Shown here piece by piece: positions 1-5,571 of a stretch of 8,167 nucleotides of DNA (position 1 is its first letter; each line of letters starts with the position of its first letter). The translations under genes were made by a program, and so were the position numbers. Source of the stretch: Candidatus Profundicultor aquiphilus (GTDB taxonomy: Bacteria; Atribacterota; Atribacteria; Atribacterales; Caldatribacteriaceae); the NCBI GenBank assembly GCA_013314795.1, contig JABUEZ010000084.1, forward strand, positions 1 through 8,167, in the 5' to 3' direction. The notes below the pieces were generated by a model. That model saw only the letters and a list, made by a program, of their open reading frames with translations. It searched no databases and was not told where the DNA came from.

Positions 1-461
1 TTCGGGCCGATGTGATTCTCGAAGAGTTGCATGATCACGCTCCGGAGATTTACCAGGGACTGGAGGAAATCCGCCGCCACTGGGGCGACGAGACGGTGCG
101 AAAACGTGTTTTTGAAAACCTTCCCTCCATTTCCATCGACTATGCGGTGATGGAGAAGTCTTCCCGAATTCTGGTGATACCGGTCGATATTCCCTGGAGT
201 GATGTGGGGTCTTTTCCGGCTCTGGCCGAAGCCCTGGGTAAAGATTCAAATGGTAACACCGTTCTGGGAACCCACTATGGCGCTGATACCCAGAACTCCC
301 TTTTTGTAACCCATAAGCCGGTTTTTAGTCTGGGGGTGGATAACCTGGTTCTCATCGAGGCTGAAGACCTCATTTTTGTAACCACTAAGGAACGCAGTGA
401 AGAGGTAAAACAACTTTTAGCTTTCCTCCGGGAAAAAGAGGATTTGCAGCGCTATCTCTAA
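1..461 (+). CDS. manC: Mannose-1-phosphate guanylyltransferase, C-terminal part (5' end outside the window)
   Basis: The frame is open to the left edge (codons from base 3), so the GTG at 12 is internal and not a start. About 153 residues are visible. The enzyme makes GDP-mannose from mannose-1-phosphate and GTP in the cytoplasm, feeding polysaccharide or glycan synthesis. Recognition rests on the order of family motifs: FRADVILEEL-like text at the edge, then SISIDYAVMEKS, then PVDIPWSDVGSF with the conserved WSDVG, then a left-handed beta-helix-like tail (NTVLG, LVLIEAEDLIFV). The protein ends shortly after the tail, so this is the short single-domain form without a fused phosphomannose isomerase. 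The stop TAA (459-461) lies only two bases from the end of the convergent PIN remnant. No clear terminator follows. Family identity is confident; the missing N-terminal GTP-binding signature cannot be checked. Confidence 0.9.
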   Translation, partial: RADVILEELHDHAPEIYQGLEEIRRHWGDETVRKRVFENLPSISIDYAVMEKSSRILVIPVDIPWSDVGSFPALAEALGKDSNGNTVLGTHYGADTQNSLFVTHKPVFSLGVDNLVLIEAEDLIFVTTKERSEEVKQLLAFLREKEDLQRYL

Positions 462-463
462 GG

Positions 464-783
464 TCAGTGAGAAAGTTCCCGGTCGGCGGTCCAATATTCC
501 TCGCATCCAGCCTGAAGAGCACATCCTATTTGTAGTGCATTGGGTTTCTTGAAATTGTATCTAGTTTTGATTTCTGTGCCCTTTTCAGCCCACCTACATC
601 GATGAGGTCGAGGTGTAAACCCGAAAATCCCTGAGTGATACTGACTTCCGCATCACCGGGAATAGAACTTCAAAGCAAGAGAAGGCCGATGCGCACAGAA
701 TAAGTTCTCCTTCCTCAGCTATGGGAAAAAGAGGACGAACGGAGGGAAAGAACTGTTTTGTTATCGAGAAATATTTTCTTCAT
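464..783 (-). pseudogene. Degenerate VapC-like PIN-domain toxin (multiple frameshifts)
   Basis: Reading the minus strand from ATG 783-781, frame 1 gives MKKIFLDNKTVLSL, matching the PIN N-terminus (usual form MKxxLDTNVLLSL), and stops at 717-715. A second frame from about 719 gives AEEGELILCASAFSCFEVLF, the PIN segment carrying the conserved Glu. Frame 1 resumes at about 630-594 (GFSGLHLDLIDV). A third frame from 592 gives AEKGTEIKTRY, then NALQIGCALQAGCEEYWTADREL, ending at TGA 466-464. This follows the whole VapC order, so at least three frameshifts have occurred, probably with a small deletion after the N-terminus. The acidic residues remain except that the usual PDAL reads PNAL. Family members are ribonucleases cutting tRNA, rRNA or mRNA; this copy cannot make an intact product. 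The start overlaps the antitoxin remnant by 23 bases, as in vapBC operons. The call is my own alignment by eye. Confidence 0.8.
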
Positions 784-865
784 TCCATTCCCGGCGAAGC
801 GATTCGATATGGTGTTCGTCATAAAGACCTTTGCCGATGCCGGCGAGTACTACGATGTATGTAGG
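761..865 (-). pseudogene. Antitoxin C-terminal fragment, partner of the PIN remnant
   Basis: On the minus strand a frame ending at TAA 763-761 reads YIVVLAGIGKG followed by LYDEHHIESLRREW. The LAGIGKG-type segment followed by a short charged tail resembles the toxin-binding C-terminus of VapB-like antitoxins. Its 3' end overlaps the PIN start codon, the usual antitoxin-toxin arrangement. The frame continues upstream to about 1021 without a stop, but those residues look like noise (rich in Pro, Phe and Tyr), and I see no ribbon-helix-helix or AbrB-like N-terminal DNA-binding domain. The gene is therefore probably truncated at its 5' end. The antitoxin subfamily cannot be named. The position next to a recognisable toxin remnant is the stronger part of the evidence. 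Confidence 0.5.
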
Positions 866-979
866 GGTTGTTGTCAGATAACAAAATAGAGATGCGGAAT
901 TACAGGGGGCAGCGTAAAAGTGCCGGAAGATTTGGTAGAATAAGAAGGGCGGGGATGGGTAGGTTGGGAGGAAAAAAGA

Positions 980-1273
980 GTGAAAAGCCTCAAAGAAATA
1001 CAAACCATGTTGGTGAGGCACAAAGAGGATTTGAAAGCGAGGTATGGCGTTCGAGAAATAGGCATATTTGGTTCCTATGTCCGGGGAGAAGCCAGAGAGG
1101 GAAGCGACATTGACATCCTCGTTGATTTCGAAAGCCCTTTGAGTTTGCTTCGTATTGTTCCTCTGGAGAATGAGCTTCAGGACCTTTTGGGAATGAAGGT
1201 CGACCTTGTGTCGAAAAGGAACGTTCGTAGGGAGCTGGAGAAAGAGATTTTTAACGAAGTGGTTTTCCTGTGA
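980..1273 (+). CDS. mntA: MNT-domain nucleotidyltransferase, antitoxin of a HEPN/MNT pair
   Basis: Minimal nucleotidyltransferase of 97 residues, the usual family length. The catalytic GSx10DxD motif is intact: G31-S32 (GSYVRGEA), D43 and D45 (DIDILVDF), with the third acidic residue probably D75 in MKVDLV. In studied pairs (Shewanella MntA-HepT) the MNT protein transfers AMP from ATP to a tyrosine of the HEPN ribonuclease and so neutralises it. Start GTG 980 is chosen because GGGAGG at 966-971 sits eight bases upstream. The stop TGA (1271-1273) overlaps the GTG of the HEPN reading frame (1270), showing translational coupling. The gene is intact although its partner is broken, so it may be a leftover antitoxin or may act on another HEPN protein. 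Family is confident; the present role is unknown. Confidence 0.88.
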   Translation: MKSLKEIQTMLVRHKEDLKARYGVREIGIFGSYVRGEAREGSDIDILVDFESPLSLLRIVPLENELQDLLGMKVDLVSKRNVRRELEKEIFNEVVFL

Positions 1274-1605
1274 AAAGAAAGGTAGCCCTCTTTTTGAGCG
1301 ATATTCTTAAGCATATGGAAAAAGTTGAACAGTAAGCCTTTCTTAAGGATTTAAAGACCAGCGATGCAGTGCTTCGGTGCATTGAAGTGATCGGCGAAGC
1401 AAGCAAAAACATTCCCCAGGAGATACGGCAGAAATACCCCTTCATTCCCTGGCGTAATATGGCTGGGATGAGGGACAGAGTTATTCGTGGATATTTTCAG
1501 GTGGATCTTGAGAGCGTTTGGTTGGTGGTCAAAGAAGATGTTCCGACTCTAAGACCATTATTGCGAAAAGTTCTGGAGGAAGTGCAAAAGAAAGACCTGG
1601 AGTAA
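1270..1605 (+). pseudogene. hepT: HEPN/DUF86 ribonuclease toxin, disrupted and missing its catalytic His
   Basis: Read from GTG 1270, overlapping the MNT stop, the frame gives VKRKVALFLSDILKHMEKVEQ, then TAA at 1333-1335. It then continues in the same frame as AFLKDLKTSDAVLR, IGEASKNIP and IPWRNMAGMRD to the stop at 1603-1605. This is the DUF86/HepT order throughout. Compared with the family pattern as I know it, about nine residues between the two parts seem to be missing at the stop. The HEPN ribonuclease motif Rx4-6H, normally RDxxxHxYF, reads RDRVIRGYF: R68 and Y75 remain but the His position is Arg (codon CGT, 1486-1488), one A-to-G change from CAT. Y75 is the tyrosine AMPylated in the studied system. 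Internal re-initiation (GTG 1369) could give a 78-residue C-terminal piece, but no good ribosome site precedes it. Confidence 0.85.
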
Positions 1606-1701
1606 GAGAAAGAGAGGTTGCTTCTTGTGCTACCACAGGGACCCATAAGTTTTAGAATTGCTTTGTTTCCTTTTGTCTCTGTGGCGATTCCCTCTCTTAC
1701 T
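1601..1701. repeat. Nested imperfect inverted repeat after the HEPN pseudogene
   Basis: CCACAGGGAC (1633-1642) pairs with GTCTCTGTGG (1675-1684) with a single G-T wobble. Outside it, AAGAGAGG (1610-1617) pairs exactly with CCTCTCTT (1691-1698). Alternatively AGTAAGAGA (1601-1609) pairs exactly with TCTCTTACT (1693-1701). The two stems nest, giving a possible long hairpin with a 32-base loop starting at the HEPN stop codon. No T-run follows, so it is not a textbook terminator. It could be a remnant of a small inverted-repeat element, an RNA-stabilising structure, or chance in a purine/pyrimidine-rich stretch. Confidence 0.35.
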
Positions 1702-1791
1702 TTACCAGGCGAAAAATTGAGATTTGCAATGACCCCATCAAAGTGAGCGGTTCCCTTTGACTTTGTTGAGGAGTTTTCTGGGAGAGATTGT

Positions 1792-1819
1792 TCCCCACCC
1801 GGGGTGCCCCGGGTGGGGA
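1792..1819 (-). terminator. Perfect GC-rich palindrome downstream of the chemoreceptor gene
   Basis: TCCCCACCCGGGG (1792-1804) and its exact complement (1807-1819) are separated by only two bases. It is a 13-bp perfect inverted repeat, with at least 10 or 11 pairs usable once a loop is allowed. It begins five bases after the chemoreceptor stop (1827-1825), where a transcription end is expected. In the chemoreceptor direction it is followed by AACAATCTC and not by a U-run. It is therefore a strong hairpin but not a standard intrinsic terminator. It may protect the 3' end or end transcription from both sides, since the HEPN locus is convergent. Confidence 0.5.
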
Positions 1820-1824
1820 GGACG

Positions 1825-4008
1825 CTATATCTGGAAAACGCTTACAGTTTTCTGCAATTCTTCGGCCAGTTTGGCCAGGGACTCGGTGGCAGAGTTGATT
1901 TCCTCAAGTGAGGCGCTCTGTTCTTCGGTGGAGGCGGAAACCTCTTCGCTGGAGGCAGCGTTTTCTTCGGCCACGGCAGCAATGGAACTCACCCGTTCGG
2001 CGATTTCTTTGATCCGTTCCGCCATGATTTTAGCAGCTCTGGTGATTTCTTCTGAGGAGGCCTTGAGTTCCTGCTCGTTTTGCTGTGTTTCTTCCTGAAT
2101 TTTTTCAACCACCCTGAGGGCATCGACCAGATTCTGGGTGGAACGGCTCACTCCTTCAATAGCCGAGAGAATTTCTAGGAATTTCCCTTCCACTTCTTTA
2201 CTTTCTTTGGTTCCCTCGGTAACCTCGGTGCTGGCCCGTTCGGCGTTTTTCACCGCTTTCTCGGTATCCTTCTGAATCTCCCCGATTAAGTGGGCAATTT
2301 GTCCTGCCGCCTGAGCAGAGTTCTCAGCCAGTTTCCTGACTTCTTCGGCCACCACTGCAAAGCCACGTCCTGCTTCTCCGGCCCGGGCGGCTTCGATAGC
2401 CGCGTTCAAAGCCAGAAGATTGGTCTGCTCGGCAATTCCGGTGATGAGGTCCACGATTTTCCCGATTTCTTGGGAGCGGGATTCAAGCACGCTGATGCTT
2501 TCCCCGATTTCCTGGGCCACACTGGCCATGGTGTTGACTCTTTCCACAAGGCCCATTAAAAGTTCTTTACCCCGCAGGGCCTCTTCCTGGGTACGACGGG
2601 TATTGTCATTGGTGGTGTTGACCGCTTCCTGAATGCGCCGGACGGCTTCAGTGTTCCGCTTCAGACTTTCTTCCATCCCGATGAGAAGGCGGAGGTTTCG
2701 TTCGGTGATGTTCTCCACCTGTTCAGCTTCCCGAGCCAGCTTTTCAATGCTTTCGGTGTTCCGGTTCAAATCCTCTCCCTGGCGGGTAGACCCTTCGGCC
2801 ACCTGGGCCATGGTTCTGGCGATTTCCTGAGTGGCTTTGGAAACTTCCTGGACTGGGGAAGTCAGTTCTTCACTGGATGCAGCAAGCTGTGAGGAGGCGT
2901 TGAGGGCCTTACCGACGAGATCTCGAAGATTTGCGAGCATAGTCTGGAGTGACCGAACCATCATGCCGATTTCATCTTTCCCCCGGTACTCTGCTACTGT
3001 CACTCGCAGGTTCCCCTGGGCCACCTGGGATAAGGCTTCGGCAGTTTTTCGGATGGGATTGGCCAGAGAGGAACCGATCTGGAAGGCAAAGAATACGATC
3101 ACGGCTACCGCCACCGCCGCCAGAATGAGGATGAAGCGAAACATATCAATGACGGGGGCTCGAAGTTCTCCTATGGGAGCAACTGCGGCAATCCGCCAGT
3201 CTTTAAAATTTTCCCCGGAAAAAAGGCCGCTCGGTTTGAGGCTCTGGAAGAACACAATTCTCTCGGCTCCTTTATAAGTGTAGTGGATTTCAGCTTCTTT
3301 CTCTCCCTTCAGAGCTTCGTCGATAAATGAAAGATTTGCATCGACATCCCGGAAGCTTTTTCCCAAAAGGGTCTGGTCGGGATGGAGGGTTACTCGTTCA
3401 TTTTTGACATCGTAGAGATAGAGGTATCCCGTTTTCTGAACCTGGACACCTTCGCTCAATTGCCGGTACAGTTCTTCCAGGTTTAAACGGGCAGTTACCA
3501 CCCCCCGGAAAGTTCCCTGCGGGTCGTAGACCGGGGCACTCAGATTGAGGATGTACACACCCAGATCCTGGGACATTCTGACGTCGGAGAGAAAAAGCTT
3601 CTTTTCTACCCCTGAGGCCTTGAACCATTCGGTATCACTTTTGTCTTCACCGATTCCTTTCCCCTGGGAATCGGCAATCTGGATACCATTTGTGTCGGTT
3701 AGCGATACTGAAGCGATCAGGAGATTGGTATTCTCGAAATCGGCGAGAAGGCGGTTCGCTTCTTCAGTTGAAGTCAGAAATCCCAATTCCTGGGCCAGGA
3801 TTTTGATCTGGACCAAATTGTTGCGAAGAATGGCTTCGATGGTGTTGGCCACACTGCGGGTAAGATTTTTGCCGTTTACGATTTCTCGTTCTAGGAGTGC
3901 GTTTTCAAAACGGGTAAGGCCGAAATAGGCAACCACAAAAAACGGTACTAGAGCGAAAAGAAGGAACAAAGTAATGAGTTTACCTCTGAGAGTACTGAAT
4001 CGTAACAT
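1825..4008 (-). CDS. Methyl-accepting chemotaxis protein (dCache-HAMP-MA)
   Basis: A 727-residue membrane chemoreceptor that controls CheA kinase activity and hence swimming. TM1 is about residues 11-31. A periplasmic dCache-like sensor spans about 35-280 (EWFKASG, then LNLSAPVYDPQGTFRGVV). TM2 is about 290-310, HAMP about 311-363, and a long cytoplasmic coiled coil follows to the end. The signalling hairpin tip is unmistakable at about 518-562 (IAEQTNLLALNAAIEAARAG, GRGFAVVAEEVRKLAE). Methylation-type Glu pairs occur at about 378-381 and 685-705 (SSEE, STEEQSASLEE). There is no NWETF-like CheR/CheB tether; the protein ends TVSVFQI. Start ATG 4008 has a strong GGAGGAGGT site six bases upstream. 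A sigma-28-type promoter lies about 110 bases upstream, and the gene is divergent from a sugar-type ABC operon. The ligand is unknown. Confidence 0.95.
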   Translation of the reverse strand: MLRFSTLRGKLITLFLLFALVPFFVVAYFGLTRFENALLEREIVNGKNLTRSVANTIEAILRNNLVQIKILAQELGFLTSTEEANRLLADFENTNLLIASVSLTDTNGIQIADSQGKGIGEDKSDTEWFKASGVEKKLFLSDVRMSQDLGVYILNLSAPVYDPQGTFRGVVTARLNLEELYRQLSEGVQVQKTGYLYLYDVKNERVTLHPDQTLLGKSFRDVDANLSFIDEALKGEKEAEIHYTYKGAERIVFFQSLKPSGLFSGENFKDWRIAAVAPIGELRAPVIDMFRFILILAAVAVAVIVFFAFQIGSSLANPIRKTAEALSQVAQGNLRVTVAEYRGKDEIGMMVRSLQTMLANLRDLVGKALNASSQLAASSEELTSPVQEVSKATQEIARTMAQVAEGSTRQGEDLNRNTESIEKLAREAEQVENITERNLRLLIGMEESLKRNTEAVRRIQEAVNTTNDNTRRTQEEALRGKELLMGLVERVNTMASVAQEIGESISVLESRSQEIGKIVDLITGIAEQTNLLALNAAIEAARAGEAGRGFAVVAEEVRKLAENSAQAAGQIAHLIGEIQKDTEKAVKNAERASTEVTEGTKESKEVEGKFLEILSAIEGVSRSTQNLVDALRVVEKIQEETQQNEQELKASSEEITRAAKIMAERIKEIAERVSSIAAVAEENAASSEEVSASTEEQSASLEEINSATESLAKLAEELQKTVSVFQI

Positions 4009-4048
4009 GATAAAACCTCCTCCAACAGTTTAGTTTCTGTGTTACACC

Positions 4049-4064
4049 CCATACAGGGGTATGG
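4049..4064 (-). other. Small hairpin in the chemoreceptor 5' leader
   Basis: In the transcribed leader of the chemoreceptor, CCATAC and GTATGG form a perfect 6-bp stem with a four-base loop. An overlapping alternative pairs ACCCC with GGGGT. It lies roughly 40-55 bases upstream of the start codon, downstream of the predicted sigma-28 start point. It could affect leader stability or be a protein-binding dyad. No known riboswitch pattern was recognised. Confidence 0.3.
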
Positions 4065-4119
4065 CATCCGAAGGTGAAAAGTCCAAGAACTCCAGCCTTT
4101 TATGGTTCCCTTTTTATAT

Positions 4120-4146
4120 ATATCGGCGTCTTTGCTGTATTTTTTA
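4120..4146 (-). promoter_or_regulatory. Sigma-28 (FliA-type) promoter for the chemoreceptor gene
   Basis: On the minus strand TAAA (4146-4143) is followed, after exactly 15 bases, by GCCGATAT (4127-4120). The flagellar sigma-28 consensus is TAAA-N15-GCCGATAA, so only the last base differs and the spacing is exact. Transcription would start near 4113, giving a leader of about 105 bases before ATG 4008. Chemoreceptor genes are standard members of the FliA regulon, so pattern and context agree. It implies the organism encodes FliA and flagella, which are not visible here. Confidence 0.85.
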
Positions 4147-4187
4147 GGTCTTTTTGTGATTTTTCGGTTGTTTTCGGAATCGGAGGA

Positions 4188-4231
4188 AAACCGTTTGGGA
4201 AAAATCTTTCCCTGGAACCGGTTATGGTTCC
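4188..4231 (+). promoter_or_regulatory. Candidate LacI-like operator palindromes upstream of the ABC operon
   Basis: AAACCGTTT (4188-4196) is a perfect odd palindrome. AACCGGTT (4216-4223) is a perfect even palindrome with the central CG typical of LacI-family operators. The second sits inside a wider dyad, GGAACC (4214-4219) with GGTTCC (4226-4231). It overlaps the expected -35 region of the operon promoter, where a repressor would act. LacI-type control of CUT1 sugar operons is common, but no regulator gene is in the window and the sites are assigned by pattern only. Confidence 0.4.
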
Positions 4232-4248
4232 TCTTTTCATGCTAAAAT
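4220..4248 (+). promoter_or_regulatory. Probable promoter of the ABC transporter operon
   Basis: TAAAAT at 4243-4248 is a good -10 hexamer. With a 17-base spacer the -35 would be GGTTAT (4220-4225), a poor match to TTGACA, which suggests a weak or activator-dependent promoter. Transcription would begin near 4255, about ten bases before the ribosome binding site of the binding-protein gene. Confidence 0.45.
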
Positions 4249-4265
4249 AGGGAAAACTTGAGGAT

Positions 4266-4274
4266 GGGAGGGAG
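4266..4274 (+). promoter_or_regulatory. Ribosome binding site that fixes the TTG start of the binding protein
   Basis: GGGAGGGAG lies four bases before TTG 4279-4281. The upstream in-frame TTG at 4258 has no such site and would add a seven-residue extension that contains this very Shine-Dalgarno sequence. Starting at 4279 also gives a clean signal peptide beginning MRKK. Confidence 0.75.
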
Positions 4275-4278
4275 AACA

Positions 4279-5532
4279 TTGAGGAAAAAGGTTTTGGTTA
4301 TAGGTTTTGTAGGGTTTCTGGTGCTGGTGCTGTCTGGAATGGCCTTGGGGAAAGTTGCCATAAGTGGCCTTTTCATGAAGCAGGCCGGATACCAGGAAAG
4401 TGACATCCGGGCCATGACAGAAGAATTTTTGAAACAGAATCCCGATATCGAGGTGAACCTTTCCTTTGTGGCCTATGAGGAACTCCACGACAAAATCGTG
4501 GTGGCGGCGGCCAGCGGGGCAGGGACCTACGATGTGATTCTTCTGGATTGCATCTGGCCGGCGGAGTTCGCCGAGGCTGGGTGGCTCTTGGATGTAACTG
4601 ATCGACTTACCCCGGAAGACCGGGCCGACATCTTTCCAGAGGTTCTGTCCTCGGTAACTTATAAGGGCCGGCTCTATGGCATGCCCTGGCTCAATGACTG
4701 GCAGTACTTCTTCTACAATAAGAAGATGCTTGCTGATATCGGGGGAAAAGAACCGCAATACTGGCCAGAGGTGATGGAGTACGCCGAAAAGATGAAGGCC
4801 CAGGGAATTGTAGAATACCCCATCATTGATGCCTGGGGCCAGGGAGAAGCGGTGGTGATCCAGTGGTTACAGTATGTCTTTGCCATGGATGGCAAGCTCT
4901 TTGACGAGGCAGGGAACCCGATCATGAATCAGGGGAAACCCCTGGAGGCCCTGAAATTCATGGTGGACAATATGAACAAGGGTCTTTTCAATCCGGCCTG
5001 TATCGAATCCTTTTACGAAGAGGTGCGCCGGGTGTTTTCGGCGGGGCAGGCAGCCTTTGGATTGAACTGGACTTACATGTATAACCTGGCCAACGACCCG
5101 GCGGAATCCCAGATTGCCGGAAATGCAGTGCTTGCGGTGATTCCCGGTTTCCCGGATGGGCGGCGCAGTGCCACCTGTAACGGGGGAATGGGCCTGAGCA
5201 TTTTGAATACTAGCAAATACCCTGACGAAGCCTGGAAGTATGTAACGTATCTTTCAAGCCGTGAGGTACAGAAAAAGTACAGCCAGAATGCATTGCCCAT
5301 CTGGAAGTCACTCTATGATGATCCGGAACTGGTAGCCCAGCAACCTGAAGTGGTCAAGGTGGCCAAGGAACAGATTCGCTATGTGTTTGACCGTCCCCAG
5401 GTGAGTTGGTATTCGCAGTTCTCGCTTCTTTTAAGCGAAGAACTTCAGGCGGCGCTCACCGGAGCCAAAACTCCGGAGAAGGCCATGGAGGATGCTGTAT
5501 CACGTACCAAGGAAGTGATGGCTAAGTATTAG
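4279..5532 (+). CDS. ABC transporter solute-binding protein, CUT1 (MalE-like) sugar family
   Basis: A 417-residue extracytoplasmic binding protein that delivers its ligand to the two permeases encoded next. From TTG 4279 it opens with a Sec signal peptide: MRKK, a hydrophobic core to about residue 20, and likely cleavage after MALG (residue 24). There is no lipobox Cys, so it is probably a soluble periplasmic protein, as in diderm bacteria. Family features include GTYDVILLDCIWPAEFAEAG (about 82-101), YGMPWLNDWQYFFYNK (about 133-148), a GMGLSI segment (about 303-308) and DEAWKYVTYLSS (about 316-327). Many tryptophans (93, 102, 137, 141, 186, 196, 264, 377) fit stacking against sugar rings. Length is normal for family 1 binding proteins. 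The exact ligand cannot be read from the sequence. A terminator-like hairpin follows immediately. Confidence 0.92.
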   Translation: MRKKVLVIGFVGFLVLVLSGMALGKVAISGLFMKQAGYQESDIRAMTEEFLKQNPDIEVNLSFVAYEELHDKIVVAAASGAGTYDVILLDCIWPAEFAEAGWLLDVTDRLTPEDRADIFPEVLSSVTYKGRLYGMPWLNDWQYFFYNKKMLADIGGKEPQYWPEVMEYAEKMKAQGIVEYPIIDAWGQGEAVVIQWLQYVFAMDGKLFDEAGNPIMNQGKPLEALKFMVDNMNKGLFNPACIESFYEEVRRVFSAGQAAFGLNWTYMYNLANDPAESQIAGNAVLAVIPGFPDGRRSATCNGGMGLSILNTSKYPDEAWKYVTYLSSREVQKKYSQNALPIWKSLYDDPELVAQQPEVVKVAKEQIRYVFDRPQVSWYSQFSLLLSEELQAALTGAKTPEKAMEDAVSRTKEVMAKY

Positions 5533-5537
5533 GGAAT

Positions 5538-5562
5538 AGGGGGGAGAGAATCCCCCCTTTTT
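5538..5562 (+). terminator. Intrinsic terminator/attenuator between binding-protein and permease genes
   Basis: GGGGGG (5539-5544), loop AGAGAAT, CCCCCC (5552-5557), then TTTTT (5558-5562): a textbook hairpin plus U-run starting six bases after the binding-protein stop. The next gene starts only nine bases later on the same strand with no room for its own promoter, so it must rely on read-through. This arrangement gives many binding-protein transcripts and few permease transcripts, a stoichiometry common in ABC importers. Confidence 0.85.
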
Positions 5563-5571
5563 GAGTGCTCT

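Noticed and set aside
12..461. GTG at base 12 as the start of a complete 149-residue protein.
   Set aside because: The frame is open upstream to the window edge with matching family sequence (RAD before VILEEL), so this is the 3' part of a longer gene.
756..886. Exact 10-base inverted repeat TTTTGTTATC / GATAACAAAA (756-765 and 877-886), possible ends of a mini-transposon.
   Set aside because: The left arm is explained by the overlapping ends of the antitoxin and PIN remnants, the arms do not extend, and no target-site duplication is seen.
913..942. Plus-strand text VKVPEDLVE followed by a stop, resembling the start of a VapB-like antitoxin.
   Set aside because: Nine residues are too few, the orientation is opposite to the PIN remnant, and no continuation is found in any frame.
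868..1113. An 81-codon plus-strand open frame overlapping the MNT gene start.
   Set aside because: It overlaps the MNT gene in another frame, has low-complexity basic composition and no family resemblance.
4258..4278. TTG 4258 as the start of the binding-protein gene.
   Set aside because: It would put the strong GGGAGGGAG site inside the coding region and add residues before a normal signal peptide; TTG 4279 fits better.
4237..4758. A 173-codon minus-strand open frame opposite the binding-protein gene.
   Set aside because: It is antisense to a well-supported gene and covers its promoter and signal peptide. No family features.
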